A stretch of 27,563 nucleotides of DNA from Basidiobolus meristosporus CBS 931.73 (taxonomy: Eukaryota > Basidiobolomycota > Basidiobolomycetes > Basidiobolales > Basidiobolaceae), in contig MCFE01000900.1 of assembly GCA_002104905.1 (NCBI GenBank), forward strand, positions 1 to 27,563, read 5' to 3'. The notes below the pieces were generated by a model that was given only the letters and a program-made list of their open reading frames with translations, made no database searches and was not told the origin of the DNA. Positions within the stretch are counted from its first letter, which is position 1. Each line of letters opens with the position of its first letter. Positions 10,214 to 20,811 of this stretch are shown here, one piece after another. A program made the translations under genes and the position numbers.

Positions 10214-10582
10214 TGTTCAAATATTAGACTATTTGGTATCATTCAGAAGCTAAAAATTTACTTAACAATTCTAGGCTAGTCTTAGTCACTGTAGGACTCA
10301 TTTACTGCCTTAACTTTGCCACTTTCTCCAGATATATGATCTTATGATTATTCCCTTATTGTCAGGATCAAATTAGCACTATTACCAAACATTATGTACT
10401 AACCCTGAAACTGTTACAGAATGCTCCTGAATATTGAGAAACCCTCCCTACTTAGTGTTGAAGCTGTATTACTTCTACAAAGGTATAAATACTGAGCTTC
10501 TTTATGAATAAACAACAGTTCAACTATTATCACTATTTCTTGATAAGTTCCTTATATCCAAATCACTTCTTAAATTGCAATA
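10214..10582 (+). repeat. Copia A 3' LTR, 369 bp
   Basis: It begins TGTTCAAATATT right after the polypurine tract. A TATA-like TATAAAT lies at 10484-10490 and the polyadenylation signal AATAAA at 10507-10512. It ends TTGCAATA, a decayed form of the TTGCAACA terminus. Length and sequence match the minus-strand copia LTRs at 13306-13674 and 17267-17630. Confidence 0.88.
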
Positions 10583-11937
10583 GTTTGTCCACCAGTTGGT
10601 AAGTTGTAAATGGACATACTCTGATAATCTTGAAAGGTCCTGTTTAGAAGGTTCATAGTATGGGTTCCCCAGTTGATTGATACATTGCAACAAAATAGCC
10701 AGGTTTTTCCAGGAACAAGGTGAAACTTGCAGTTCCCAAATACATAGACCTGTAGGACCTCTTCATAGTCATTCACCTTCATCCTTGCTGGCTGAGTAAT
10801 ACAGTTGATGACATGAAAGTTTCCATCAGCTGTTCTGACCAATGTTGATTTGGTTGGTTCCAAGTGAAATTCAAGCTTTCAAAGCAAACTTCTCTGACAT
10901 GTACTCATGCAACGCTCCTGAGTCAAACATAATCTTGGCAGGTACTTCATTGGTTACTCCATTCAAGTGTAATAGCTTTCCTGAGTTTGAGGTCATCTTG
11001 TATAGGTAGTCTTCTGTCATATGGAAGGTCAGTTCTGAATCTTCTTCAAGTTCATCCTCCATGTTACTATGCTCAAGGGCTTCAATATGGTTTAAAGTTC
11101 CTGATGGCTGGTGTCCATTTCTTTTCTGAGGGCAGTACTTTGCAATATTTTTTTGCTGGTGGCAATTAAAGCAAAGTCCTTTCTTTTTACATTTGTCTGA
11201 GGTAGGATTCTTCTGCATAGTGTCTATTTCCATTGGCACTGCTTCTAATTGGCTTCTTTCATAGTGATTGTAGCCTCTCCAATTAGTCATTGTGGGCTTT
11301 CCAACTCCAACATAGCTGAGTCATAGTCAATGGCAATCTTGATGGCTTCTTCAGTATTCTGAGGTCTTTGATAATTCACTTCCTTGCAAGTCCTGTCTTT
11401 CAACCCATCAATGAAGTATTCCACTTGATCTGGGGGGTCTATCATTCAATTGTCCAAGTAGACATCTATATTCATAGTTGTACACTTGAGCCATTCCTTT
11501 CTGCCTGAGTGACTTTAACTTTCTTCTTAGTAGTGTCTACTGGTTTGGGGGTTCATAAGCATTCTGCATTTCCAGCACAGATTGATCCCAGGTAAAGATT
11601 GTAGAGCACCCCATCATGGTGGCTGACCTGACCTTGTTGTGGAACCACAGTAAAGCTGCATCTGCCAGGTAAGAGGCTGCATAATGTGACTTGCTTTCTG
11701 GAGCAAGCCCTTAGCCTTGAAAGCTTCTTCAATCTGGAAGAGCCAAGTTCCCCAGTTTTCATTGACTCTACCATGCTACCAGTTGACCTTCACACTAAAG
11801 TTGCTCTTGATAGGGTGTTGCTAGCTCTGGGCCATATTAGTAATTCCTTCTTGCTGTTGCCTAAGGAACAGGAGTAACTGTTGCTGTTAGGTCAGGATTT
11901 GTTGCATGGCATTCTTCCATTCTTGATTTTCTGACAT
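10583..11937 (-). pseudogene. Ty3/gypsy gag-protease remnant
   Basis: This is a minus-strand Ty3/gypsy 5' coding region. Gag starts at ATG 11937 (MSENQEWKNAM) and includes a stretch resembling retrotransposon Gag (LYCGSTTRSG, NENWGTWLFQIEEAFKAKG). The zinc-knuckle region is CFNCHQQKNIAKYC (about 11150-11190), where asparagine replaces the usual histidine. The protease follows with AKIMFDSGALHEY, which keeps the catalytic D-S-G. The C-terminal protease part (open segment 10570-10863) contains GKTWLFCCNVSINWGTHTMN. Frameshifts and stops occur in gag. The 3' remainder (RT, integrase) is absent, because the 3' LTR of copia A abuts at 10582. The structure otherwise parallels 764-1943. Confidence 0.85.
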
Positions 11938-11982
11938 CTTGCAGATGACTTCTTCTTTCTTCAGGGGGGGGGGAGGTTTCTG

Positions 11983-11999
11983 GTTATTGCTGCTACCAA
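11983..11999 (-). other. Ty3/gypsy primer-binding site
   Basis: On the minus strand, immediately inside the LTR end (TGTGACA) and one base away, lies TGGTAGCAGCAATAACC. TGG pairs with the CCA tail of a tRNA, and the first seven bases match the 3' end of initiator-Met tRNA. The match is imperfect beyond that, so the tRNA identity is tentative. Confidence 0.6.
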
Positions 12000-12365
12000 T
12001 GTCACAAGTCTTGGTATAAGAATTGTAGAGGAATAGGGAGTTTAGCTAGTATTGTATTCACTGAAACTTGAACTGATTTTTATTGAGGTTCCAGCAGCTC
12101 TTTATAACATTTTGCCATATCAATTGCCTACTAATTGTATTTCCTAATGTAGGCTGTGGTTGATGACTCATTTGATTGCATCATCATCACCCAACAAGAT
12201 CCTACAAGTATATCTATTTCTGTTTGCTGAGGATCTGTTGATTCATTTGCTGACTAATGATCCAGATGTGATAGATAACACTGATGTTCTGATAGGCTAA
12301 ACATATAACTAACTGACTTGACTGAAACTGATCTAACTTATACATTCAAGCAGTAGATCATAACA
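12000..12365 (-). repeat. Ty3/gypsy 5' LTR, 366 bp, complete
   Basis: It runs on the minus strand from TGTTATGATCTACTGC (12365) to CTTGTGACA (12000), so it has TG...CA ends. It is followed inward by the primer site and gag. The same sequence family appears at 2002-2290, 6730-6941, 18758-19126 and 22136-22485. The outer side joins the RT of a plus-strand gypsy, indicating insertion of one gypsy in another. Confidence 0.85.
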
Positions 12366-13305
12366 CACTGACTACAAAGCCTTGAACTCAGTTGCAGTGA
12401 TGAATAAGTAGACTATGCTGCAGAATGTTAAGTATCAGAACCAACTGAATGGAGACACAAAATTTGGCAAAATTGACCTCACATCAGGACATAACTAGAC
12501 ATGTATGAAGCCAGAAGTTATCCGTATGACAGCATTTAGACCAGAGGTGGACATTAGGAATACTTGGTTATGAGTTTTGGTCTCACCAATGCCCTGGCAA
12601 TATTCATGACCTTTATTCAAACTGTTTTCCCGGAGTACTTAGACAAATTTGAGGCAATTTACCTTGAAGACCAATGGATATGCAGCAATTCAAAAGAAGA
12701 CAGCTTGGTGTACACTGAAAAGGTCTTGAAGAGAGTAAGAAAGAACAAGCTATAAGGCAAGCTAGCAAATTGTCAGTGCTTCAAAGAGCATGTTCAATAT
12801 CTGCAACACATAGTGACTAGCACAGTAGTGACCCTAGACCTCAAGAAAGTAGTGATTATCACATATATGAAGCAACCCCATAGTGTCTTGGAGCACCGAT
12901 CATTTCTTGGAATGGTTTCCTATTGTTGGAGATTTGTCAAGTTTTTTGCAAATTCTATAGCCCCTCTGACTGATACCCTCAAGATAGACAACACCTTAAA
13001 GTAGGATATAGCCTGTGCATCTGGCCTTCAGTAGTTCAAGAATGAACTTGCCAAGCTGCCAAGTTAAGGAATACATGACTTCAGATAGGAGTTTACACTC
13101 TGCACAGATGCTTCAGACTATGCAATTGGTGAGGTATCAAGCCACCAATAAGAAGGAAGGGAATACCCAGTTACACTCAAGTCCAAGTAACTGAACTCAG
13201 CAGAGCAAAATGATTCAGTGCATGAGAAGGAGATACTTACCATAATACACTGCTTAAAGACATTAAGATGCTATATTGAAGGAGTCAAGTACGCAGTGAA
13301 TATTG
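12366..13305 (+). pseudogene. Ty3/gypsy reverse transcriptase-RNase H remnant
   Basis: This is a decayed plus-strand gypsy pol. Recognisable parts are MSFGLTNALAIFMTFIQTVFPEYLDKFEAIYLEDQ at 12564-12670, where YLED replaces the catalytic YLDD. The RT thumb and connection segment includes EHRSFLGMVSYCWRFVKFFANSIAPLTDTLK at about 12890-12995. The RNase H start TLCTDASDYAIG is near 13095-13130, followed by HEKEILTIIHCLKTLRCYIEGVKYAVN up to 13300. Several stops and frameshifts are present. The sequence ends abruptly at 13305, where a minus-strand copia LTR begins. The integrase at 17631-18757 is probably the continuation of the same element. Confidence 0.85.
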
Positions 13306-13674
13306 TGTTGTGGTTTAAGAAGCAATTTGAATATAAGGAACCTTTCACATTAGAGTGATAATAGTTGAAGCTTTGTGTATTCATACAGAAGCTCTGTATT
13401 TATACCTTTGAAGAAGTGATACAGCTGCAAAGCTGAGTAAGGAGATTTTCTCAGCACTCAGGAGCATTCTGTAACAGTTTCAGGGTTAGTACATAATGTG
13501 TGGTAAAAGTGCTAATTTGATCTTGGATATAGGGAAATAATCATGTGATCATAGATCTGAAGAAAGTGGCAAAGTTAGGGCTGTGGGTTAGTCCTACAGT
13601 GACCAAGACTAGTGCAGAGCTATTTAGTAATTGTTTAGCTGCTAAATGATATCAAATAGTCCATTTTGTCTACA
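13306..13674 (-). repeat. 3' LTR of the minus-strand copia, 369 bp
   Basis: On the minus strand it starts TGTAGACAAAATGG at 13674, right after the polypurine tract, and ends CCACAACA at 13306. It matches the LTR of copia A across its length. Confidence 0.88.
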
Positions 13675-13683
13675 CTCCCCCTC
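13675..13683 (-). other. Polypurine tract of the minus-strand copia
   Basis: Minus-strand GAGGGGGAG lies directly upstream of the 3' LTR, identical to the tract at 10205-10213 of copia A. It is the expected primer for plus-strand DNA synthesis. Confidence 0.85.
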
Positions 13684-16600
13684 AGCTAATTAATACTTAG
13701 TCCAGCTTACTTAGTGAAGCTTTCAAACTGTGGCCTATCTAGGGGTTTTGTATGTAAACACACCATTGTTTTGTCAGTTAGGCAGTAAAGTAACTCTACT
13801 GATTTATTCTATACAGCTTACCTCACAAAGTGGTGTTGTATATCTAGGTGCTTAGTTCTGGCATGATTGGTAGGATTCCAAACTAGTGAAATACACATTT
13901 GACTATCTTTGTAAGTACATGTTGGTTCATCTGAGTTAAAGCCTAAGTCTTTGAGTAATTTTTGAAGCCATATAGCCTCCATAATTGCTTGACAAGAAGC
14001 CATATACTCAGCTTTAGTTTTAGATAGGGCAACAGCTTGTTATTTCTTGCAATTTCAAGTAAGAGCTGCACCAGAATAACAAAATTCATACCTTGTGATA
14101 GAGCATCTGTCAATCAATCCCTACCCTGATCTGACTTCCTATAACAATTAAAATTGTGCTTATTAGCTGCTACAGAGCATTCCAGCACCATATTTACGGT
14201 GCCTTGTAAATATTGGAAAAACCACCTAACTGGTGTAAGTTGATTTGATCCATAATTTTGCATGAATTGACTATTATTCTAACTGCCAGTGCAGTATTGG
14301 GTTATATAGACAACATCAGGTATATCAGCAACCTATCATGGATTGATAGTGAAGTTCTGGTCCTTATTCCAGCCTTTTCCATGTAATTTGGCTGTCATTT
14401 GCTCAGTTTCAGGTTATTGTTCATTGGAGTATCAGCAGGCTTGCAATTTTACATTTTGAAGCATCTAAGAATATCCCTTGTGTACTTGAACTGATTCAGC
14501 AGCCTTTCTGCATAGGTATGTCAAATTGGACATCAATTCCAAGAAAATAACTCAATTGTCCAAGATCTTTGATCTCAAACTTGTTGACAACTTTTGATTT
14601 AATCTATTTGACTAGCTGCAGGCCAGTTGCATTTGATATCAGGTTATGTACATAAAGAACTAAGATGATCACATCTTTTTGAGCTATTTGACATATATAC
14701 TCTAATCTGCAGTGCCATAAATGAACCCAATCTCCTCTAGGGATGTGTCAATCCTGATTTACCCTGTTCTATGTGCCTGTTTAAGCCCATAAAACAATTT
14801 GCTAAGTCTGCACAGCATATGGGAGCCTTTTGGATTGGTAACATGTAATGGTTGCTTAATACATAGAGTTTCTTGCAGATCTTCATTCAGAAAAGCTGTT
14901 TTGACATCCATTTGATGTTGATCTAGACTGTGTACAGCTGCCAGGGCTAGAACTATCCTAATGGAGTTATACTTTGCAATTGGAGCAAATATTTCCTCAA
15001 AACCTAGTCTCTGGATCTGCGACTAGTCTTCAGCCACTAATCTAGCCTTGTACTTATCATCAACACCATTTGTTGATTGCATCATCAGGCAGCTGGCCCT
15101 TGATTTTGGTGGCTTCCTGATCTCAACTTTCCTCAAATATAATGTCCCTGCCCAAGATCAGCCTCTGAATTTTGCCATCACACACTCTATACCCTTTAGT
15201 ATCCTTGCAATACCCAAGAAAGATATCTTTTTTACTCTTTGGCCCCAACTTTCTGCATTTTCTATCAAGGACTTGATGAAGGACTTCACCAACAAAGATC
15301 ATGAGGTGCTTGAGGTCTTGTTTCTTGCCTGTATATGCTTCAAAGGGAGTACATTCATGTAGAGCTGATGTTGGGTGTCTATTCCAGATATAAGCAGTAG
15401 TAGCAACAGATTCAGTCCAAAATTTGTAGTCCATTCCCTTATCATGTAGCAAAGATTGTCCAATCACTATTTTTGTATTTTTGCACATTCTCTTACTCCA
15501 TTTTGCTGTGCAGTATATGGAATAATGGTCTGTTGCGGTACACCAGCTGATGAGCAGTATTTTGCAAGCTCCTTTGAGCAATATTCCCCTCCATTATCAC
15601 TGCAAAGTACCTTCAATTTACACCCCCATATGTGCTTCTGCCATGTTTCTGATATGCTTAAGCTTCTCTAAAGCCTGATCCTTTGTCATGAGGAAGTACA
15701 CCTGTGTATATCTCTTCTTTTCATCAATAAATGCAATGAAGTATCTGTTGGCTCCAAAGAATAGTGTTCTAATGGGCCCACATATGTCTGGGTGCACAGT
15801 AGCCAGTAGTTTGATAGTGTCAGTAGCTGCTGAGCTCCTGAAAAAATTGCACGGCCTGTCTGCCATATGAACAACCCTTACTGATATTGATTTTGATTGC
15901 ATATTAGTGATTTAGGCCCAAAACAAGTCAATTATTCACCAGTTGGCTTATTTTCTGTACTCCAATGTGTCCTAGCCTCCTGTGCCATGTCTCCCAGTTG
16001 GGTTCATCAGTTTCAGCAATATTGACCTACTCAGGTACAATGGTCTTGCATTGTAACCTGTATTTATTGTGATCTCTGATAATCAAAGCTAATTTTGTCC
16101 ATTTTCACTCAATACTAAGCAGCTCAGCTTAGTCAAGACAAATTTTGGTTCCTGAGTAGTTGCTTTACTGACTAACAGTAGGCTCCTAGCAATTCTGGGC
16201 ACATGGAGAACATCAGTCAGTTTTGCTGTTGCTGCCCCTGCTATATCACTCAGGCTTAACTGCCTAGACCCACTGGCGGCAGCTTCCAGTCCAGAGTTTT
16301 CTATCAGGTAAACATTTCTTGTAGAAGTAGTGTCTAAGTGACTGAGCCACTCAAATATACCAGAAATATGCTGTTATGCTCCAGAGTCAATATATCATTC
16401 TTTACTTTGGTTACTTGCACTTGTTGGTACATTAACAAATAACTGCTCATTAGTAGTTATAGGGTTGGCCTGCTCCAGTTTCTTTTTTATTTCTGTTTGT
16501 TTCTTCTTGCATTCTCTTGCCCAGTGTTCTGGCTTTTGACAGTGGTTACAGCAACCACATTTTCTTTGGTTGGATTGCTATCCTTTCTTTTCTGGGTGCC

Positions 16601-17230
16601 TTTCTAGGCTGAATAAAGCATTATCTTCAGTTTTATCTGCTTGATCAATACATCTGAGTTCTTCATGGAAAAGTCTTCCTTTCAAGTAGTGTAAAGTTGG
16701 TTATCTTCTCTGCTTCTAAAGGAAAGTATGAGTGGCTCATAGCTGTCTGTTAAGTTGCTAAGTAGACAGAGTATCTTTTCTTCATCATGTCAACCAGCAT
16801 TAATACTGTAAAGTTCTTTTGCAAGTGTCTCCATTCTGATAATCACTTGTGGCATGTCACTTCTGGTTACTTCCTCATGTAGAGGAATTTTGTTTTCAAT
16901 AAAGCCTGCTTGAAACTGACTTTGCTCTAGAGATCTTTTCAAAGGATTCCCATGCTGCTTTGGTAGTATTTGAAGCATGATTTGTCTAATGAAGGAATCT
17001 TGCACATTGATACATATGGCATTAAAGACTTTTCTCTCATTTTATTGAGACTTTTTCACTTCTTCGGCTGTTGCTTTGTGCTCAACTTGATTTTCTGTTA
17101 CTATGTTTGAAAGCTTTCTTTCTGTAAGGTGGATCTGCTTCTTGATTCTCCAAGGTCTGTAGTTCTTCTCATAAAACCTCTCCTTTGGAGGTAAGATGTT
17201 TGTATTGTTCTGTTTGCTGGCAGACGTCAT
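13684..17230 (-). pseudogene. Copia gag-pol remnant (minus strand)
   Basis: Gag starts at ATG 17230 (MTSASKQNNTNILPPKERFY), just inside the 5' LTR and primer site. A zinc-knuckle relic lies near 16540-16570. Protease and integrase follow: IKLLATVHPDICGPIRTL (first catalytic Asp, about 15780-15830) and the C-terminal part FLGYCKDTKGYRVCDGKIQRLI (about 15150-15230). Near 15065 the linker jumps from QLPDDAIN directly to the segment preceding KYKARLVA, so roughly 330 bp present in copia A are missing. RT occupies about 14200-15050 and RNase H about 13700-14200, including IYKD-type TYKDSQMCISLVWNP and ARTKHLDIQHHFVR. Frameshifts and stops occur throughout, so it is inactive. Confidence 0.87.
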
Positions 17231-17246
17231 CTTTAGAATGGACTAG

Positions 17247-17266
17247 AGCAATTGGGGCTCATAATC
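17247..17266 (-). other. Copia primer-binding site matching the initiator-Met tRNA anticodon arm
   Basis: Immediately inside the 5' LTR, the minus strand reads GATTATGAGCCCCAATTG. Its complement contains GGGCTCATAA, the anticodon stem-loop sequence of eukaryotic initiator-Met tRNA, and not a tRNA 3' end. A related, weaker site lies beside the LTR at 3425. Priming from a cleaved initiator tRNA is known for Drosophila copia and yeast Ty5. Confidence 0.7.
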
Positions 17267-17630
17267 TGATGCAATTTAAGAAGTAATTTGGATATAAGGA
17301 ACTTAGCACAAAATAGTGAGAACAGTTGAACTATTGTTTATTCATCAAGAAGTTCAGTACTTTACCTTTGTAGAAGTAATATAGCTGTAATACTAATTAG
17401 AGTTTCTCATCACTTAGCAGCATTATGTAACAGTATCAGGATTAGTATATAATGTCTGGTAAAAGTGCTAATCTTATCTTGACTAAAGGGAAATAATCAC
17501 GCAATCATAGATCTGAAGAGAGTGACAAAGTTGGGGCTGTAGGTTAGTCCTACAGTTACCAAGAATAGTCCAGAATTGCTAAGTAAACTTGTAGCTGCTG
17601 GATGATTACATATAGTCCAATATTTCAACA
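17267..17630 (-). repeat. 5' LTR of the minus-strand copia, 364 bp
   Basis: On the minus strand it runs from TGTTGAAATATTGGAC (17630) to TTGCATCA (17267). It matches 13306-13674 with numerous substitutions and small indels, and it is followed inward by the primer site and the gag ATG. Confidence 0.87.
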
Positions 17631-18757
17631 AACTAATAATTCCTCACTGAAGTATATAAACCAAGAAGGCTCCATCTATAAGGTGGATGAAGATATCAAG
17701 CATATTTCTTGGATAAAGCCAGCAAACGTATAGTACAAGATGAAACACCCTGACAAATTGTTGATGGAAGCACTTTTGCCTATTCCCCCTTTGCTGCCTG
17801 CCTGCATTTAATACACAGGCTAAACAAGAAATATGGACATTGTAGTAAGTGAAATCATGCCCAAGTTGCCAAATCAACCAAGGTAAACCACAGAGAGTTG
17901 CTGAACTTCTTCCCTTGGAGCCTGAAAGAGCATTGAAAATGGGGAATTGACTTCACTGGAAGACCTGTTGTTGCACTTTACCAGTAGCCAGTGAACAAGA
18001 AGTTGAAAATTTCTTTTACCATGAGATTCTGATGAAGTTTGAATTCCCTGTGGAAATTTTGTATTCTAAAGGAGCATGTTTATGACAAAAATATTGGAAG
18101 CCTACTGGGAAATGCAGCTGATCAAACACTTGACAACCTTGACATATCCCCATAGAACTAGTGTGGTGCTGAGCTGTTTAATAGATTATGTGGAGAAATG
18201 CTGACCTAGTTTCTAAATGGGGCTATAAATATGCAGGAGAAGTATATTGGCCAAGCACTATAAAACTGCAGAGTATGGGCACACAACTTTACCTAACAAT
18301 TGCCTTTTTACCAAGTTTATTGATGTGTACCAAAATATCCAGGACATTTCACGCTACCAATATTCACCAACAGCTTGGTGTATAAATTAGTCAGCATAGA
18401 AGACACCAACAATTGAAACAAAAACATCAGGAATTACAGGCCAAAATCTCCAAAAGTACCAACTAGCTAAAGGAGAGATTTAATAAGACTATATAACCAG
18501 AGGCTTTGTTGGTTGGGAACTTTGTAGTACTAAGAAATAATACTATGCAAGAGTTTGAGCAACTATGGATTGGACCAATCACAATCATTATGCAGTATCC
18601 ACTTGCCACATACAATTAGTAGACAAAGAAGAAAATATCCAAGAGAACTTAGACAGATTCATGCTACCAAGACCTACAGACAATGCTGAAGCATTAAGAT
18701 ACTGGTATCAAAAGAAAAAGGATTCTGGATAATCTAATCAGCTTTACTAGCAAAGAG
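17631..18757 (+). pseudogene. Ty3/gypsy integrase remnant
   Basis: This is a plus-strand, heavily broken gypsy integrase, read across frames. The zinc-binding cysteines appear as SCPSCQINQGKPQRVAELL near 17850-17905. The core includes KMGIDFTGRPVV (about 17935-17970), and the position of the second catalytic residue reads YSKGA, not the usual SDRGA. The C-terminal part includes FLNGAI-like and YIGQAL (about 18210-18265), FTNSLVYKLVSIEDT (about 18360-18405) and LWIGPITIIMQYPL-like with LVDKEENIQENL (about 18560-18660). The last residues, ALRYWYQKKKDSG, end near 18730, just before the LTR. It probably belongs with the RT at 12366-13305, separated by the copia insertion. Multiple stops make it inactive. 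Confidence 0.78.
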
Positions 18758-19126
18758 GGCTATGATATTCTGCTTGAATGTCTAAGTTTGATTGGTTTTG
18801 AGTTAAATCATTTATAACTGTGTATAGCCTCCCATTGCATCAGTTTTTTCTATCAGATCAATAGCTTTAGTCACTAGATCAATTGGCAGATCCTTATTGG
18901 ACAAATATATATATGTATCTGGTAAGATCTATTTAGGTGAAGATGATGCAAGTGAATGAGTGATTAGCCTTAACATACATCAGGAAATATTACTAGTCAG
19001 CCAGTGGTCTGCAAAATGCATATATAAGCTGTTGGAACTTCCACAGGGATCAGATCAGGTCTTGGTGAGTACAATACCAGCTAAAGTTCCTATTTGCCTC
19101 TAACTCTATCATCAAGACCTGTGACA
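18758..19126 (+). repeat. Ty3/gypsy 3' LTR, 369 bp
   Basis: The start GGCTATGATATTCTGCTTG corresponds to TGTTATGATCTACTGCTTG of the LTR at 12365, and the end is CTGTGACA at 19126. A TATATAAG box lies at 19021-19028. It follows the integrase remnant directly, in the same orientation. The next bases (CCAGAATTGAG) are copia gag, so this gypsy sat inside copia D. Confidence 0.85.
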
Positions 19127-20462
19127 CCAGAATTGAGAAGAACTTTGCAGTAAAAATGCTGGTAGAGTTGCTAATGAAAAGATACTGTGTCCACTTTACA
19201 GCCTACAAGACAGAACAGTACCACTGATGTTCACTATGGAGTAGGAGAAGGCAATCTGACCTTAGACTATGTCAAATGAAGATATCTTCACTGAAAAGCT
19301 CCAACATGATAACAAAGCAGAGAAAATTAAAGATGATGCTTTCTTTGGCACAGAAAGGCACACCAAAAAGGAGGGAAAGCAAAAGATTCAAAGAATACAA
19401 GGTTGCTGCAACTACTTTACTAAGCCAGAGCACTGGGCTAGAGAATGGAGAAGAGACAAGCAGATAAAAGACAGAAACAGAGTAGGTAAACCATATCATT
19501 ACTTGTCAAACAGTAACTTGTAAAAGCACAAGAGAATGTTAATATTTGCTATAGCAAATGATAAACTGACTCTAGAGCATTGCAGTATAATTTTAGTATC
19601 AAGGAGTGGTTTAGTAGCTGTAGGATTATTCCTGTAACAAAGATTTCTCTGAGAGACAACATTGCTCTGGAAGCTACTGCATGTGGGCCAACACACCTAA
19701 ATGTGAGTAATTTTTCAGGGGCAAAGACAGCAAAACTGACTGATGTACTCTACATACCTGGAATAGCTAAAGACCTACTATCAGTAATCAAAGCAACTAT
19801 TCAGAGACTGAAATAGGTTTTTACCTAGACAAGCTGCTCAATGTTGAGTGAAAATGTACAAAATTTAGCTTTGTATTCAAAGATTGCCATATATATAAGT
19901 TGCAACTCAAGATCATTTTAATTGAGTTTATTAAAACTGCAGAAGTTGTTGGAACTAACAGGGAGCATGATATCACAGGCTAGGACATATATTGTTAATC
20001 ACCATAATATTGACTATTGTGCACTTTGATATATGTGGGCCCACAAGAAAATTGGTCTATGGAGCCAAGTGATGCTGTCATATATATATTGATTACAAGA
20101 CAACATATTTATGGTGTACTTTTTCAAGACATAGGATGAAGCTGTAGAGAAGTTCAAGCCCTCAAACAACATGGAAGAAGCACACACTGAGCTCATATTG
20201 AAGGTATTTTGAATCTATAATTGAAGAAAATACAGCTATAAGGTGTTTGCAAAGTATTACTCAACTACTTTGGTAATTTATGGACTTTAGGTCTTTGGCT
20301 AAATCTGCTTCTAGCCCAGTATACACCAAGAATAGATGCCTAAAAGTAGCACTGCATAGCTCTATACTCTTTATGCATTAAATTACTGCCTGCCATTTGC
20401 TCTATTAGAAGAGTGCAGGCAAGCGTGAATTAGTTAAGTATATTGAGTGGTGATGTAGTAAC

Positions 20463-20811
20463 TGTTGTAAAAATTTGTATTTCCACCTAAATATTCACCT
20501 AACTTAGTCACTTAGATCATCACCTACAAATCCTAGAGAATACTGACCATATTCCTTGTTGGGAATTACTTAGAATATTTTCACCAAAATACCAGCTACC
20601 CTGAACATGAATACTCTCAATGTTGTCCAAATAGCCCTGGACTTTGCACACATGTTCTTAGGACCTTCCTTAACCTATTCTACGTGTTTAATATATCAAG
20701 ACCATGTAACAGTATAAATACTACTTTTACATTCAATAAAGCATTAAGCAAACACCACATAATCTACTTGTCCTTCCAACCATTTCCAATATCTCCAAGA
20801 CTCTTACAACA
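20463..20811 (+). repeat. Solo LTR of a third LTR family, 349 bp
   Basis: The ends are perfect 8-bp inverted repeats, TGTTGTAA at 20463 and TTACAACA at 20811. The interior has a TATA-like box (TATAAATA, 20713-20720) and the signal AATAAA (20735-20740) at LTR-like spacing. It interrupts copia D integrase where copia A continues. The U3 sequence does not resemble the copia or gypsy LTRs of this window. No matching target duplication is visible, and about 65 bp of copia sequence seems missing beside it. Confidence 0.7.

Larger units (their letters stand above)
13306..17630 (-). mobile_element. Full-length copia retrotransposon with both LTRs (minus strand)
   Basis: It is bounded by the 3' LTR at 13306-13674 and the 5' LTR at 17267-17630, total 4325 bp, ending TGTTG...CAACA. 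Inside, on the minus strand and in order, are primer site, gag, protease, integrase, RT, RNase H and polypurine tract. The two LTRs differ at many positions, so the insertion is old. The flanking pentamers (TATTG at 13301-13305, AACTA at 17631-17635) do not match, so the target duplication has decayed or one flank was deleted. It splits a plus-strand gypsy between RNase H and integrase. Confidence 0.88.

Noticed and set aside
11964-11973. Run of ten G in the gypsy leader
   Set aside because: It could be mistaken for a polypurine tract, but it lies between primer site and gag, where no such tract is expected. It is a simple homopolymer.
13301-13310. Possible target duplication around the full-length minus-strand copia
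   Set aside because: The flanks TATTG and AACTA do not match, so no duplication is claimed.
20385-20430. GCCTGC...GCAGGC inverted repeat beside the third-family LTR
   Set aside because: The stem is only six bases in decayed copia sequence and is within chance expectation.
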